Below are positions 48,264 through 56,037 of a DNA stretch of 64,000 nucleotides, piece after piece (positions within the stretch are counted from its first letter, which is position 1; each line of letters opens with the position of its first letter). Position numbers and translations under genes: made by a program. The DNA is from CAYGVT01 sp964353355 (lineage in GTDB: Archaea; Thermoplasmatota; DTKX01; GCA-020343715), in assembly GCA_964353355.1 (NCBI GenBank), contig CAYGVT010000148.1:1-64000 (forward strand). The letters are read 5' to 3'. The notes beneath the pieces are model-generated. The model had not been told where the DNA came from and made no database searches. It saw nothing but the letters and a program-made list of their open reading frames with translations.

Positions 48264-48440
48264 TCACCGGACCTTGAGGGCGAACCGGCCGTTGGACTTT
48301 ATGCCCATCTTCTGCGCGATGATGGATTGCTCCCAGTCCATGACGATTAAGTAGCCCTGCCACTCCTTGGACAGCTCCCCGCCGCACAAGGGGCAGACAT
48401 CGAGCTCGGTGATGTGGTAGCAGCTCTTGCAGGCCTTCAT
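48264..48440 (-). CDS. spt4: Transcription elongation factor Spt4 (RpoE'')
   Basis: 58 residues, easily missed for its size. Translation from ATG 48440 gives a zinc ribbon MKACKSCYHIT with a second pair VCPLCGGE, then LSKEWQGYLIVMDWEQS, and ends GRFALKVR, all typical of Spt4. It partners Spt5 on RNA polymerase and improves processivity. It starts 3 nt after the Rpo7 stop, the conserved archaeal order. Confidence 0.95.
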   Translation of the reverse strand: MKACKSCYHITELDVCPLCGGELSKEWQGYLIVMDWEQSIIAQKMGIKSNGRFALKVR

Positions 48441-48443
48441 CGC

Positions 48444-49031
48444 TCACCGCCCCTTCTTCTTCTTGGGCTTCTCGGCCTCGCCCTCGCCGCGCCGGTCCTC
48501 GTCCATCCACTCGAGCTTGCCAAGGCCCGGTTGCCTCATGGTGAGGCCGATCTTGCTCTCGCGGTAGTTGACCTCGTTGATGGAGATGGCCACGACGCGC
48601 GCGCGGACGACGTCGCCGATGCGCAGGTCGCGCTTGGTGTCCTTGCCGATGAGGCGGTTGTTGGTCTCGTCGATGTCGATGCGGTCGTCCATTATCTGGG
48701 AGATGTGGAGCAGGCCGTCGAGAGGCCCGAAGCGGACGAACGCACCGAACCTGAGTATCTCGCAGACCTTGCCCTGCACGACCTCGTGCAGCTCTGGCTT
48801 GAAGACGAGGGCCTTGAACTTGACCTTCTGGTAGACCGCCCCGTCGCCGTGGACGATGCGGCCGTGGCCCAGGGGCTCGATGTCGGTGCAGAGGATGGTG
48901 AGGTTGTTCTCCTTGTCCACCTTGCCCTCGAAGGAGTCATGCGTCAGCTCGTTGACGACCTCGGGGAGGGCCTTGCCGAGCATCTTCGGGGGGATGCGTA
49001 CAGTGTCGACGCGTTCGACCATCTTGTACAA
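48444..49031 (-). CDS. rpo7: DNA-directed RNA polymerase subunit Rpo7 (RpoE')
   Basis: 195 residues from TTG 49031 (LYKMVERVDTVRIPP, matching the usual MYK start). The N-terminal tip-associated domain is followed by an S1/OB domain from about residue 83 (GKVCEILRFGAFVRFGPLDGLLHISQI). With Rpo4 it forms the stalk that binds exiting RNA. The C-terminus carries a charged extension (EDRRGEGEAEKPKKKKGR). GAGAGGAG about 8 nt upstream supports the TTG; the TATA box (TTTAAATATG, 49106-49115 minus) lies about 75-85 nt upstream, leaving a leader of some 50 nt. Confidence 0.95.
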   Translation of the reverse strand: MYKMVERVDTVRIPPKMLGKALPEVVNELTHDSFEGKVDKENNLTILCTDIEPLGHGRIVHGDGAVYQKVKFKALVFKPELHEVVQGKVCEILRFGAFVRFGPLDGLLHISQIMDDRIDIDETNNRLIGKDTKRDLRIGDVVRARVVAISINEVNYRESKIGLTMRQPGLGKLEWMDEDRRGEGEAEKPKKKKGR

Positions 49032-49105
49032 GTTGCCAGCTCCTCTCGAGGACCCATCCTGCCGATTGAGCCGACTGGGCCCGTGGACCGGTGGATACAT
49101 GCGCC

Positions 49106-49115
49106 CATATTTAAA
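49106..49115 (-). promoter_or_regulatory. TATA box of the rpo7 operon
   Basis: TTTAAATATG on the minus strand upstream of rpo7-spt4-dephospho-CoA kinase-eS24-eS31 and probably tRNA-Arg. The distance implies a leader of about 50 nt, longer than for most genes here. Confidence 0.6.
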
Positions 49116-49297
49116 CATATCTCACTCGGTCAGGCAGCGACGCGTGCCGGCGGGACCCGCCTCGCGCGCGCCACCAGCACTCGCGCCGCCTCAGCCCCGG
49201 GGCTCGCGGCTGCGTCGCGCGCCCCTCCTCATCGCGTCGGGCCAAGTTTAATATGCCCAACCATTAATGCCGCCCCGACCGACGAGGGTGCATCCGG

Positions 49298-49687
49298 ATG
49301 GCAAGCCCGATTTCAGACGCGAGCGCGATTATCGACCGGGACAAGAAGATCCAGAAGCTCGGCAAGATGATACAGGCCAAGCAGAGGGACCTGGGACTGC
49401 TAGACCGGCGGCTCGAGATCGCGAAGAACCGCGTCACTGGCGGCGAGATATCCAAGGGCGAGTTCCAGCGCATGCACATCGAGATCAACCGCAAGCGCAA
49501 GGGCCTGCGCAGCACCATCACGCGCTACGAGCGACAACGCCTCAACCGCGAGCGCGCGCTCAAGGAGAAGCAGGAGGAGAAGGAGGAGAAGGAGCAGGAG
49601 CGCGAGAAGCGCCTCGAGGAGCGGGAGGAGCGCAGGGAGGCCCGCCGGCTCGAGAAGCAAGGGCAGCGCGAGGGCGAGAAGGAGTGA
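49298..49687 (+). CDS. Small, highly charged coiled-coil protein
   Basis: 129 residues. From residue 13 to the end it is almost pure helix: a first hairpin (KIQKLGKMIQAKQRDLGLLDRR ... GEISKGEFQRMHIEINRKRKG) and a long Glu/Lys/Arg single helix (KEKQEEKEEKEQEREKR...). No domain is recognised. A TATA-like GTTTAATATG (49246-49255) lies about 43-52 nt upstream. It opens the coiled-coil/ATPase locus, now separated from it by an insertion sequence. Confidence 0.7.
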   Translation: MASPISDASAIIDRDKKIQKLGKMIQAKQRDLGLLDRRLEIAKNRVTGGEISKGEFQRMHIEINRKRKGLRSTITRYERQRLNRERALKEKQEEKEEKEQEREKRLEEREERREARRLEKQGQREGEKE

Positions 49688-49753
49688 CCGCCCCCACGGA
49701 CGATGTGGGGCACCTTCGAGCCTTCGCACCATCCCCGCTTGGGAACGGGCCCC

Positions 49754-51014
49754 TAGGATTCCGCAAAGTGATTTGAAGAGGTGAGGGCCCGGTATGTTTT
49801 TCCCGGCCCTGGCCAATCATGGTCTGCCCCTCTCATACAGGGGCAGGAGGCCGGGATGGGATGCCGCGCCCTCAAATCAGTACTGACAAGACTACTGAAA
49901 AGGATATCGTCCAATGGTGCGCCAAGAACCTTGAACTGACCGTCGCCCCTCAGAGCCGGTATAGCCCGCAGAAGCACGTTCTCCTCGTCCTGCTCGCGGC
50001 CGTCCGGGGCATCTTCCTCGAAACCGCGCAAAGGGCTTCCTCGAAGTGTGGCGCGCGGCAGGTCCTTTCCCCACGGGACCTCCTGTACAGATTGAAGACG
50101 TGGGTACTCAGCGGAATGCTGGAGGGGGCCCTTCTCACGTTGAACGAGAGGATCCTGAGGGAGGCGCGGAGAAGGAGGAGGTTGCCATGCACGGCTGTGG
50201 CCTCGATCGATTACACTGACACGCCATACTACGGGAAGGGCAGCAGACGCGTCTGTTGCAGGGGGAGGGAGAAGCGTGGTACGAACTGGTTCTTCAAGAC
50301 GGCCGCGCTCCATCTGGTCGTCAGGGACGAGAGATACACGGTGGCATGGGTGAAGGTCCTGCCCCTGGTGAGGCACGAGACGGTGGTCGCGCAGCTCCTC
50401 GATGCCGCGGAGAGGTGGGTGCACGTCAGGCTCGTGCTCATGGACAGGGAGTTCTACACTGACGCGATTTTGAAGGCCCTCAGGGAAAGGGGGATCAGGG
50501 CGCTCGTCGCGGTCCCCAAGCACTCTCGGGAGAAGAGGGCGGTCGAGAGATGCAAGGGGCTCAAATGGCACTCGGAGCCCTGGACGAAGGGCGGCTACAA
50601 GGACTGGACCATGATCGTCGTCGACAATGTGTGGCTCAGGGAGCAGCTCAAGGACCGGCGCGAGAGCAAGGGGCACTCGTTGTGGATGACGGACCTCCCG
50701 GTCCACAACGACCCGTTGCCGTACGTGAGGACCTACAATCGACGTTGGAGCATCGAGAACTCCTTCCAGGAGGAGGACAGGTTCCAGGCGAGGACGAAAT
50801 CCCCAGACGCGGGATTGAGATTCTCGTTGCTGCTCTTCAGTCTGGTCCTGAGGAATCTCTGGGTCCTGCTGAGGCGCATCGATGACGAGCTGACGACCTT
50901 CGTACTCAGGGAAGTACTTTGCATGCGGTCATGCCAGTTACTTGGCGTGTTTCGAAGGATCAATGTCGTTCTCGCCCTCGAGGAGGCGGGAGGTTGAGAC
51001 TTTGCGGAATCCTA
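49754..51014 (+). mobile_element. Intact insertion sequence, IS4/ISH3-like
   Basis: 1261 bp bounded by perfect 16-bp terminal inverted repeats (TAGGATTCCGCAAAGT at 49754-49769, its complement at 50999-51014) and flanked by a 5-bp direct repeat GCCCC (49749-49753 and 51015-51019), the target duplication. It carries one transposase gene with a full DDE triad. Its base composition is lower than the flanks. It sits between the small coiled-coil gene and the promoter of the gene at 51085. Confidence 0.93.
49861..50997 (+). CDS. DDE transposase (IS4/ISH3-like)
   Basis: 378 residues from ATG 49861, preceded by AGGAGG at about 10 nt; an earlier ATG at 49819 is possible. DDE residues are D117 (SIDYTDTPYYG), D195 (RLVLMDREFYTD) and E299 (YNRRWSIENSFQEEDRF), with the final motif in the Y-x2-R-x3-E style of IS4-group enzymes. 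It looks undamaged and of normal length. Archaeal ISH3-type elements make 4-5 bp target duplications, matching the 5 bp seen here. The exact IS family is inferred from these features. Confidence 0.9.
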   Translation: MPRPQISTDKTTEKDIVQWCAKNLELTVAPQSRYSPQKHVLLVLLAAVRGIFLETAQRASSKCGARQVLSPRDLLYRLKTWVLSGMLEGALLTLNERILREARRRRRLPCTAVASIDYTDTPYYGKGSRRVCCRGREKRGTNWFFKTAALHLVVRDERYTVAWVKVLPLVRHETVVAQLLDAAERWVHVRLVLMDREFYTDAILKALRERGIRALVAVPKHSREKRAVERCKGLKWHSEPWTKGGYKDWTMIVVDNVWLREQLKDRRESKGHSLWMTDLPVHNDPLPYVRTYNRRWSIENSFQEEDRFQARTKSPDAGLRFSLLLFSLVLRNLWVLLRRIDDELTTFVLREVLCMRSCQLLGVFRRINVVLALEEAGG

Positions 51015-51030
51015 GCCCCTGGAAAAACTC

Positions 51031-51039
51031 TTTATATCC
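51031..51039 (+). promoter_or_regulatory. TATA box 17 bp from the IS end
   Basis: TTTATATCC, with an A-rich GGAAAAAC just upstream as BRE-like sequence. The insertion sequence ends at 51014, so anything that once lay upstream of the BRE has been displaced by 1.27 kb. Confidence 0.6.
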
Positions 51040-51084
51040 AAAGTCCGTTTCACACACTAGGAGCAATGCTGGGGAGATAAGAAA

Positions 51085-51390
51085 ATGGAGAACGCGCTGT
51101 GGGTCTTCGTGGACATCCTGTTGCTGACCTTCGGGCTGTTTCTCGTGCTGGCTGGCGCGTTCACGGCCTACTTCGGCAGTGGCAAGAGCCGTGGCATCGG
51201 CGTGGGCCTCCTCGTCTTCGGCATCGTCATCTGGGTCGTCGTGGCCCTCATGCACCTGAAGGACATCGGCCTCCCCATCTCGGTGGAGCTGATGACCGTC
51301 CTAAAGGACGCGCTGGTGTACATCGGCGGTGCCGTTATCGGCGCGCTGGCCGCCATCGGCATCTTCCTCGTCGCCATCATGAAGTCGTGA
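51085..51390 (+). CDS. Small three-helix membrane protein
   Basis: 101 residues with three membrane helices (about residues 5-30, 38-57, 78-99) and very short loops. The polar loop FGSGKSRG between helices one and two is the only charged patch. The family is not recognised. The TATA box at 51031-51039 and GGGGAGATAAG before the ATG support expression. It is the first gene after the insertion sequence and precedes the giant coiled-coil ATPase, for which it might be a membrane partner (inference from position only). Confidence 0.7.
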   Translation: MENALWVFVDILLLTFGLFLVLAGAFTAYFGSGKSRGIGVGLLVFGIVIWVVVALMHLKDIGLPISVELMTVLKDALVYIGGAVIGALAAIGIFLVAIMKS

Positions 51391-51567
51391 GCCGGCGGCG
51401 ATCGGCCCGGGAACCAACACCCCCCAGCCTCGGGCCTGGGCATAGGTCGCCCGGGGGGTCGCGATCGTAGGTCCCATGTTTTATGGGAGGGCCTCATCTT
51501 CTCATCGGTTGAGAGGGCTCGGGGACCCCCCATCCAGCACCCCCTCGTGCCTACCCCCTCTGTAGAT

Positions 51568-51582
51568 ATTATCACTGATAAT
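51568..51582. promoter_or_regulatory. Palindrome, candidate operator
   Basis: ATTATCACTGATAAT is a perfect 6-3-6 inverted repeat ending 12 bp before the TATA element. Its position upstream of the BRE suits an activator or repressor of the coiled-coil ATPase gene. The regulator is unknown. Confidence 0.5.
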
Positions 51583-51594
51583 CGGGAGCCAAGG

Positions 51595-51604
51595 GATATA
51601 TATC
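51595..51604 (+). promoter_or_regulatory. TATA box of the giant coiled-coil gene
   Basis: GATATATATC, a perfect palindrome, predicts transcription start near 51626 and a leader of about 50 nt. Confidence 0.65.
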
Positions 51605-51675
51605 GACCCAGCCGTGGGAAGGACGTGACCTGGTCAGGGGTAGAGCGCCCGATGCTGGCAGTGGAGGGCTGACCG

Positions 51676-54600
51676 GTGGTCAAGAAGATCAAGAAGCTCA
51701 AGGCGCGCCTGGCGGACACGGAGGCCCCTTTGGAGCCGACCGAGGCTCTGCAGGGGGGTGACGCGGGCGCCCTGAGCGAGGAGAACGTCCCCGCGCCCTC
51801 GTTGCGCACAGACGGCGCCATAGTGGACGCCAGCGCGCCGGCGGCCGCGGCCGCACCGCGCCAGCGCAGCCTCGAGCCAGAGCTCGACGACCAGTACATC
51901 AACGACTTGATCGAGAGGTTCGGCAAGGGCGAGCTCAAGGAGGACGACCAGGTCTTCAAGGAGTTCGCCGAGAAGCTCACGGGCATCGACAGGATACCCG
52001 AGCGCCAGTCCCAGGACGCGGGGCAGTACGACCGGCTCATCACCGACCGCGAGCAGAAGCTCAAGGAGCTCGAGCGCAGGATATCCGACCGGCGCGACGT
52101 CCTCTCGCAGACGGAGGCCGCCATCAAGGAGAGGCAGGAGTCCTTCAGGGCCCGCCTGGAGGAATTCCAGCGGACGGTGGGGACCCAGCAGCAGGAGGTC
52201 GTCCAGCTCCAGACCAGCATCGATGAGCTCCATCAGTGGGAGGCCAAGCTGAAGGAGGAGGAGACCGCGCTCAAGAAGCGGGAGGGCGATATCACCGCCC
52301 GCCTCAAGCAGCTGGAGGCGGAGCGCGCCCAGCTCGTGGAGGAGCGCAAGAGGCTCCAGGCCGAGTGGGCCCAGGTGACCCGCAAGGAGCTCGAGCTCGG
52401 CACCAAGGACAAGACCTACCGCGACCGCGAGCAGACCATCGTCTCCAAGGAGTCCGAGCTGCTCGACAGGTCCAGGGAGCTCGAGGAGGAGCTCTCCAAG
52501 ACCATCGAGGAGCAGCAGCTGCTCCTCCACCGCGAGGACGAGGTCAAGGGCGAGCGCGAGCGACTCGAGCGGGAGTCCAACCGCCTCAAGCGCGACCAGG
52601 ACGAGATCAAGCGCAAGTCCGTCGAGTTCGGGCAGTTCAAGCTCGAGCTCGAGGAGAAGCTCAAGCGCACGCGCTTGGAGACGGAAGCGATCAAGCGCAA
52701 CGAGCAGACGCTCAAGTCCGTCACGTCCAAGCTCGAGGAGGAGCTCAAGCGCAGCCATCTCGAGGAGCAGCAGCTTCGGGACCGGGAGAAGGCGCTGCTC
52801 GTCAAGACCGAGGAGATCGAGGCGGCCCTGAAGGAGAGGTCGACGGAGGTCGACAAGGTCCGCCAGGCGCTCAAGGAGGAGCAGGACCGCGTCCGCGCCG
52901 GCAAGGCCCTGGTCGAGGAGAAGGAGCGCGAGCTCACCAAGACCCAGAAGGACCTCGAGAAGGAGGCGTACTTCAGGAACCAGGCCGAGAGGCAGGCCAT
53001 GGAGAAGGAGAAGCTGGTCCTCCAGATACGCACGCGACTCCAGGAGGAGACCGCACGACGCGAGAAGGAGGAGCTGGCTGTCAAGGAGCATCAGCGCCGC
53101 ATCGCGCAGCTGACCGACGACCTCGGCAAGGAGAGCGAGCTGCGCCGCGAGCGCGAGACCCGCCTGCACGAGGTCGAGTTCGAGCTCGAGGACGTCAGGA
53201 CCAAGCTCCAGAGCGAGACGCAGAAGAGGCAGGAGGGCGAGCGCCGCGTGCTGGAGGCCGAGAGGACGCTGGCCAAGCTGCAGGACGAGCTTTCCGCGCG
53301 CGAGCGCCTGCGCGTCCAGCTGCAGAACGCGCTCAATGACAAGGAGCAGGAGCTGTCCGACACCCAGAAGATGCTCAAGCGCGAGCAGGAGCTCAAGGTG
53401 CAGAGCGACCGGCGGCTCAAGGAGCGCGAGGACGAGCTCTCGCGCGCGCAGTCCCAGCTCGAGGAGGAGCTCCGGACCATCAACGCGCAGAGGGCCGACC
53501 TGCTCGAGAGGGACGAGCAGCTCGCCGCGCTCAGGTCCACCGTGCAGGAGGAGGCCGAGGCGCGCGCCCGGCGCGAGCAGGAGCTCCTCAAGAAGGAGAC
53601 CGAGATAGGCCACCTTCAGGCCCAGGTCGAGCAGGAGCGCGCGAGGCAGGAGGCGGCGGCAGGGGGCGACGCGGAGCTCGGGAAGGCCATGGAGGAGCTG
53701 CGCGCGCAGCTCCAGGAGGAGGAGCGGGCGCGCGCCGAGCAGGAGGCCCTCATCGAGGAGCGCGAGCACGAGCTCGCATCCATGCGCAAGGCCCTCGAGG
53801 ACCAGGTCGTCCACAGCAAGCAGGTCGAGGGCCTCGCGGACGAGCGCGGGTCCCAGATAGGCGAGCTGCAATCCCAGCTCGAGCGCGAGCGCGTCGAGCG
53901 CGCCGAGCGCGAGACCGCGATCAAGAAGGAGGAGGAGGAGATAGACGCCCTGCAGGCGCGCCTCGAGGAGGAGCGCGCGGCCCGCAAGGGGCGGGAGGGC
54001 GAGTTCAGGGCACTCGAGGACGCCAAGGTCAAGGAGGTCACCGAGCTCAAGCTCGCGCTCGACGCCGAGGCCTCGAAGCGCAGGGCCCAGGACGGCGTGC
54101 TCAAGGAGCGCGAATCCGAGCTCGGCCACCTGCGCAAGGAGCTGGAGGGCCAGCTCCTCAGGAGCAAGTCCGTCGAGTCCCAGATCCAGACGCGCAACGA
54201 CGAGATCGTGAGGATGCGCCAGGACCTGGAGCTGCTCGGCGCCGGCGGTGGCAACCTGCGCTCCGAGATCGAGCGGCGGGAGCGCATGATAGCCGACGTC
54301 CGGCAGCAGCTCGCCAGGGAGGCCGAGCGCAGGCAGGAGCTCGAGCAGGAGCTCATCTCGACCCAGTCGCGCACCGACCAGACGCGCGCGGGCGTGATGT
54401 CCGCGGCAGCGGCCGCGGGCACGCAAGACGCGGCCATGCTCGTCGAGAAGGACGGCGAGCTCGAGCGGCTCCTGACCGAGAAGCGTCGCATCGAGGCGTC
54501 CCGCCTCGCTGCCGAGTCCATGGATGAGCCCGAGGCGGCCGCGCTGCTGCGCAAGGACCGCATCGCCTCGTCACCTGAGTACCTCGAGCAGGTCCTCACC

Positions 54601-55893
54601 CAGCTCAGCGCGACCAAGCAGGGCCTCGAGGCCAAGGTGGCCGAGGCCGCCTCCGCAGAGGACGTCGACCGCATCCAGACGGACCTCAAGGGTCAGATGG
54701 GCGAGATCTCCCGCATGACACAGCAGCTCGGGGCGACCCAGGACGCCATGCAACGCAAGCTCGAGCAGCTCGAGCAGCGGCGCAGGCAGCTCGAGGAGGA
54801 GCAGCACCGGCGCGCCGCGGAGGAGGCGACCCGGGCCGCGGCCGAGGCCGCAACCAAGGCCGCGGCCGAGGCCGCCACGAAGGCGGCCGCGAGGGCCGAG
54901 AAGGCGCTCGTGGAGGAGGGGGCGCGCCACGAGGCGGGGGAGGCGGAGGCGGAGGAGGAGGAGGAGGAGGAGGCGACCGGCAGGCAGGTGGCCATGAAGG
55001 GCAAGAAGGCCAAGAAGGCCGGCGACCGCCTGCGCAAGGCGGGCAGGCCGGTGCCCGGCGAGGAGGGGGCGAAGCAGACCCTCAAGTTCATCTCCTACCA
55101 CAGGCGGTTGCGCGACCTGGAGCAGCTCTCGGAGGAGGACGTCGAGGCGCAGGAGCGCATCCAAGACGAGCTGGCGCTGCTCTCGCCAGAGGACATCATG
55201 ATCCCCCAGGACATCTTCAGCTTCTTCACGAGCCCCGGCGGCCACTCGATGGTGGTGCGCGGGCAGGTCAACACTGGCAAGAGCACGCTCGCGCTGCAGA
55301 TCGTCGAGGAGATCGCGGAGCTCGACGAGCTGCTCTACGTGCCCACGCGCTCGCGCGACAAGACGCGGTTCGTCCAGTTCCCGTGGCTCTTCGAGAAGGA
55401 GGAGCACGACCGCGCGTTCCTGGACGACGAGGAGCGGATGAGGGAGTACCTCAACGAGCAGGGAGACAGGGAGGACCTCATCGAGCTCCAGACGCTCCTC
55501 CGGAGGTCGCCCGCCCCCTGGGAGGTCATCAACGTCTACGCGCACGTCGAGGGGAGGCTCCCGCAGCCCACGGTCGTGGTCATCGACCGCATCGACCGGC
55601 TCGCCGAGCGCCACCGCGTGGACGTGGGGGACCTCATAGAGGCGCTGCACCGCGACTTGACCGAGCACATGAAGGCCCAGATCATCATGGTGCAGGAGCA
55701 GCCGAAGCTCAAGGGCCTGGACGCATACGCGGACGGCTCGGTCGCGCTCAAGGCGTTCTCGAGCGACGAGGGCGAGTTCGTGGGTCAGCTGGAGATATCG
55801 AAGCTGACGGGCATCGAGATGACCCAGGGGCGCTACCTCTACAAGGTCAGGGGTGGCAGGGTCATCGTCCTCAAGGGAGTGCAGTCCTACTGA
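51676..55893 (+). CDS. Giant coiled-coil protein with C-terminal RecA/KaiC-like ATPase
   Basis: 1405 residues from GTG 51676. Residues 1-70 are linker-like. From about 70 to 1050 the sequence is nearly continuous heptad-patterned coiled coil with very high Glu/Arg/Lys/Gln/Leu, long enough to span over 100 nm if fully extended. An Ala-rich segment (about 1050-1100) and a Glu run lead to a basic hinge. The C-terminal domain (about 1165-1405) has Walker A GQVNTGKST at 1196-1204 and Walker B TVVVIDRIDRL near 1295, a RecA/KaiC-type core. No membrane segment is seen. It is not an SMC protein: SMC has split ATPase ends and a hinge. The neighbour at 56038 repeats the design. Confidence 0.85.
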   Translation: MVKKIKKLKARLADTEAPLEPTEALQGGDAGALSEENVPAPSLRTDGAIVDASAPAAAAAPRQRSLEPELDDQYINDLIERFGKGELKEDDQVFKEFAEKLTGIDRIPERQSQDAGQYDRLITDREQKLKELERRISDRRDVLSQTEAAIKERQESFRARLEEFQRTVGTQQQEVVQLQTSIDELHQWEAKLKEEETALKKREGDITARLKQLEAERAQLVEERKRLQAEWAQVTRKELELGTKDKTYRDREQTIVSKESELLDRSRELEEELSKTIEEQQLLLHREDEVKGERERLERESNRLKRDQDEIKRKSVEFGQFKLELEEKLKRTRLETEAIKRNEQTLKSVTSKLEEELKRSHLEEQQLRDREKALLVKTEEIEAALKERSTEVDKVRQALKEEQDRVRAGKALVEEKERELTKTQKDLEKEAYFRNQAERQAMEKEKLVLQIRTRLQEETARREKEELAVKEHQRRIAQLTDDLGKESELRRERETRLHEVEFELEDVRTKLQSETQKRQEGERRVLEAERTLAKLQDELSARERLRVQLQNALNDKEQELSDTQKMLKREQELKVQSDRRLKEREDELSRAQSQLEEELRTINAQRADLLERDEQLAALRSTVQEEAEARARREQELLKKETEIGHLQAQVEQERARQEAAAGGDAELGKAMEELRAQLQEEERARAEQEALIEEREHELASMRKALEDQVVHSKQVEGLADERGSQIGELQSQLERERVERAERETAIKKEEEEIDALQARLEEERAARKGREGEFRALEDAKVKEVTELKLALDAEASKRRAQDGVLKERESELGHLRKELEGQLLRSKSVESQIQTRNDEIVRMRQDLELLGAGGGNLRSEIERRERMIADVRQQLAREAERRQELEQELISTQSRTDQTRAGVMSAAAAAGTQDAAMLVEKDGELERLLTEKRRIEASRLAAESMDEPEAAALLRKDRIASSPEYLEQVLTQLSATKQGLEAKVAEAASAEDVDRIQTDLKGQMGEISRMTQQLGATQDAMQRKLEQLEQRRRQLEEEQHRRAAEEATRAAAEAATKAAAEAATKAAARAEKALVEEGARHEAGEAEAEEEEEEEATGRQVAMKGKKAKKAGDRLRKAGRPVPGEEGAKQTLKFISYHRRLRDLEQLSEEDVEAQERIQDELALLSPEDIMIPQDIFSFFTSPGGHSMVVRGQVNTGKSTLALQIVEEIAELDELLYVPTRSRDKTRFVQFPWLFEKEEHDRAFLDDEERMREYLNEQGDREDLIELQTLLRRSPAPWEVINVYAHVEGRLPQPTVVVIDRIDRLAERHRVDVGDLIEALHRDLTEHMKAQIIMVQEQPKLKGLDAYADGSVALKAFSSDEGEFVGQLEISKLTGIEMTQGRYLYKVRGGRVIVLKGVQSY

Positions 55894-56037
55894 GGTGATG
55901 CGGATGGGACACGGTTTCGTCGCAGGAGCCCCCCCCCGTCCGGACAGTGGGAAAATTACAAATACGGACGCGCTCTCATGGATGCGGGCGTGGCACGGAC
56001 GGGGCCGCGCGCCTGTCGCGGAAGGGAGGCCTGACGC

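Larger units (their letters stand above)
51391..51675. other. Regulatory interval before the giant coiled-coil gene
   Basis: 285 bp. The hairpin CCCAT-GTTTT-ATGGG near 51476 could end the upstream transcript. A 15-bp palindrome and a symmetric TATA box near 51568-51604 lie ahead of the GTG at 51676. No coding region was found. Confidence 0.5.

Noticed and set aside
51634..54426. A 930-codon open frame on the minus strand across the coiled-coil gene
   Set aside because: It is the mirror of G+C-rich Glu/Lys/Leu codons and reads as repetitive Leu-rich sequence without any domain. The plus-strand gene has a promoter, coiled-coil heptads and an ATPase domain.
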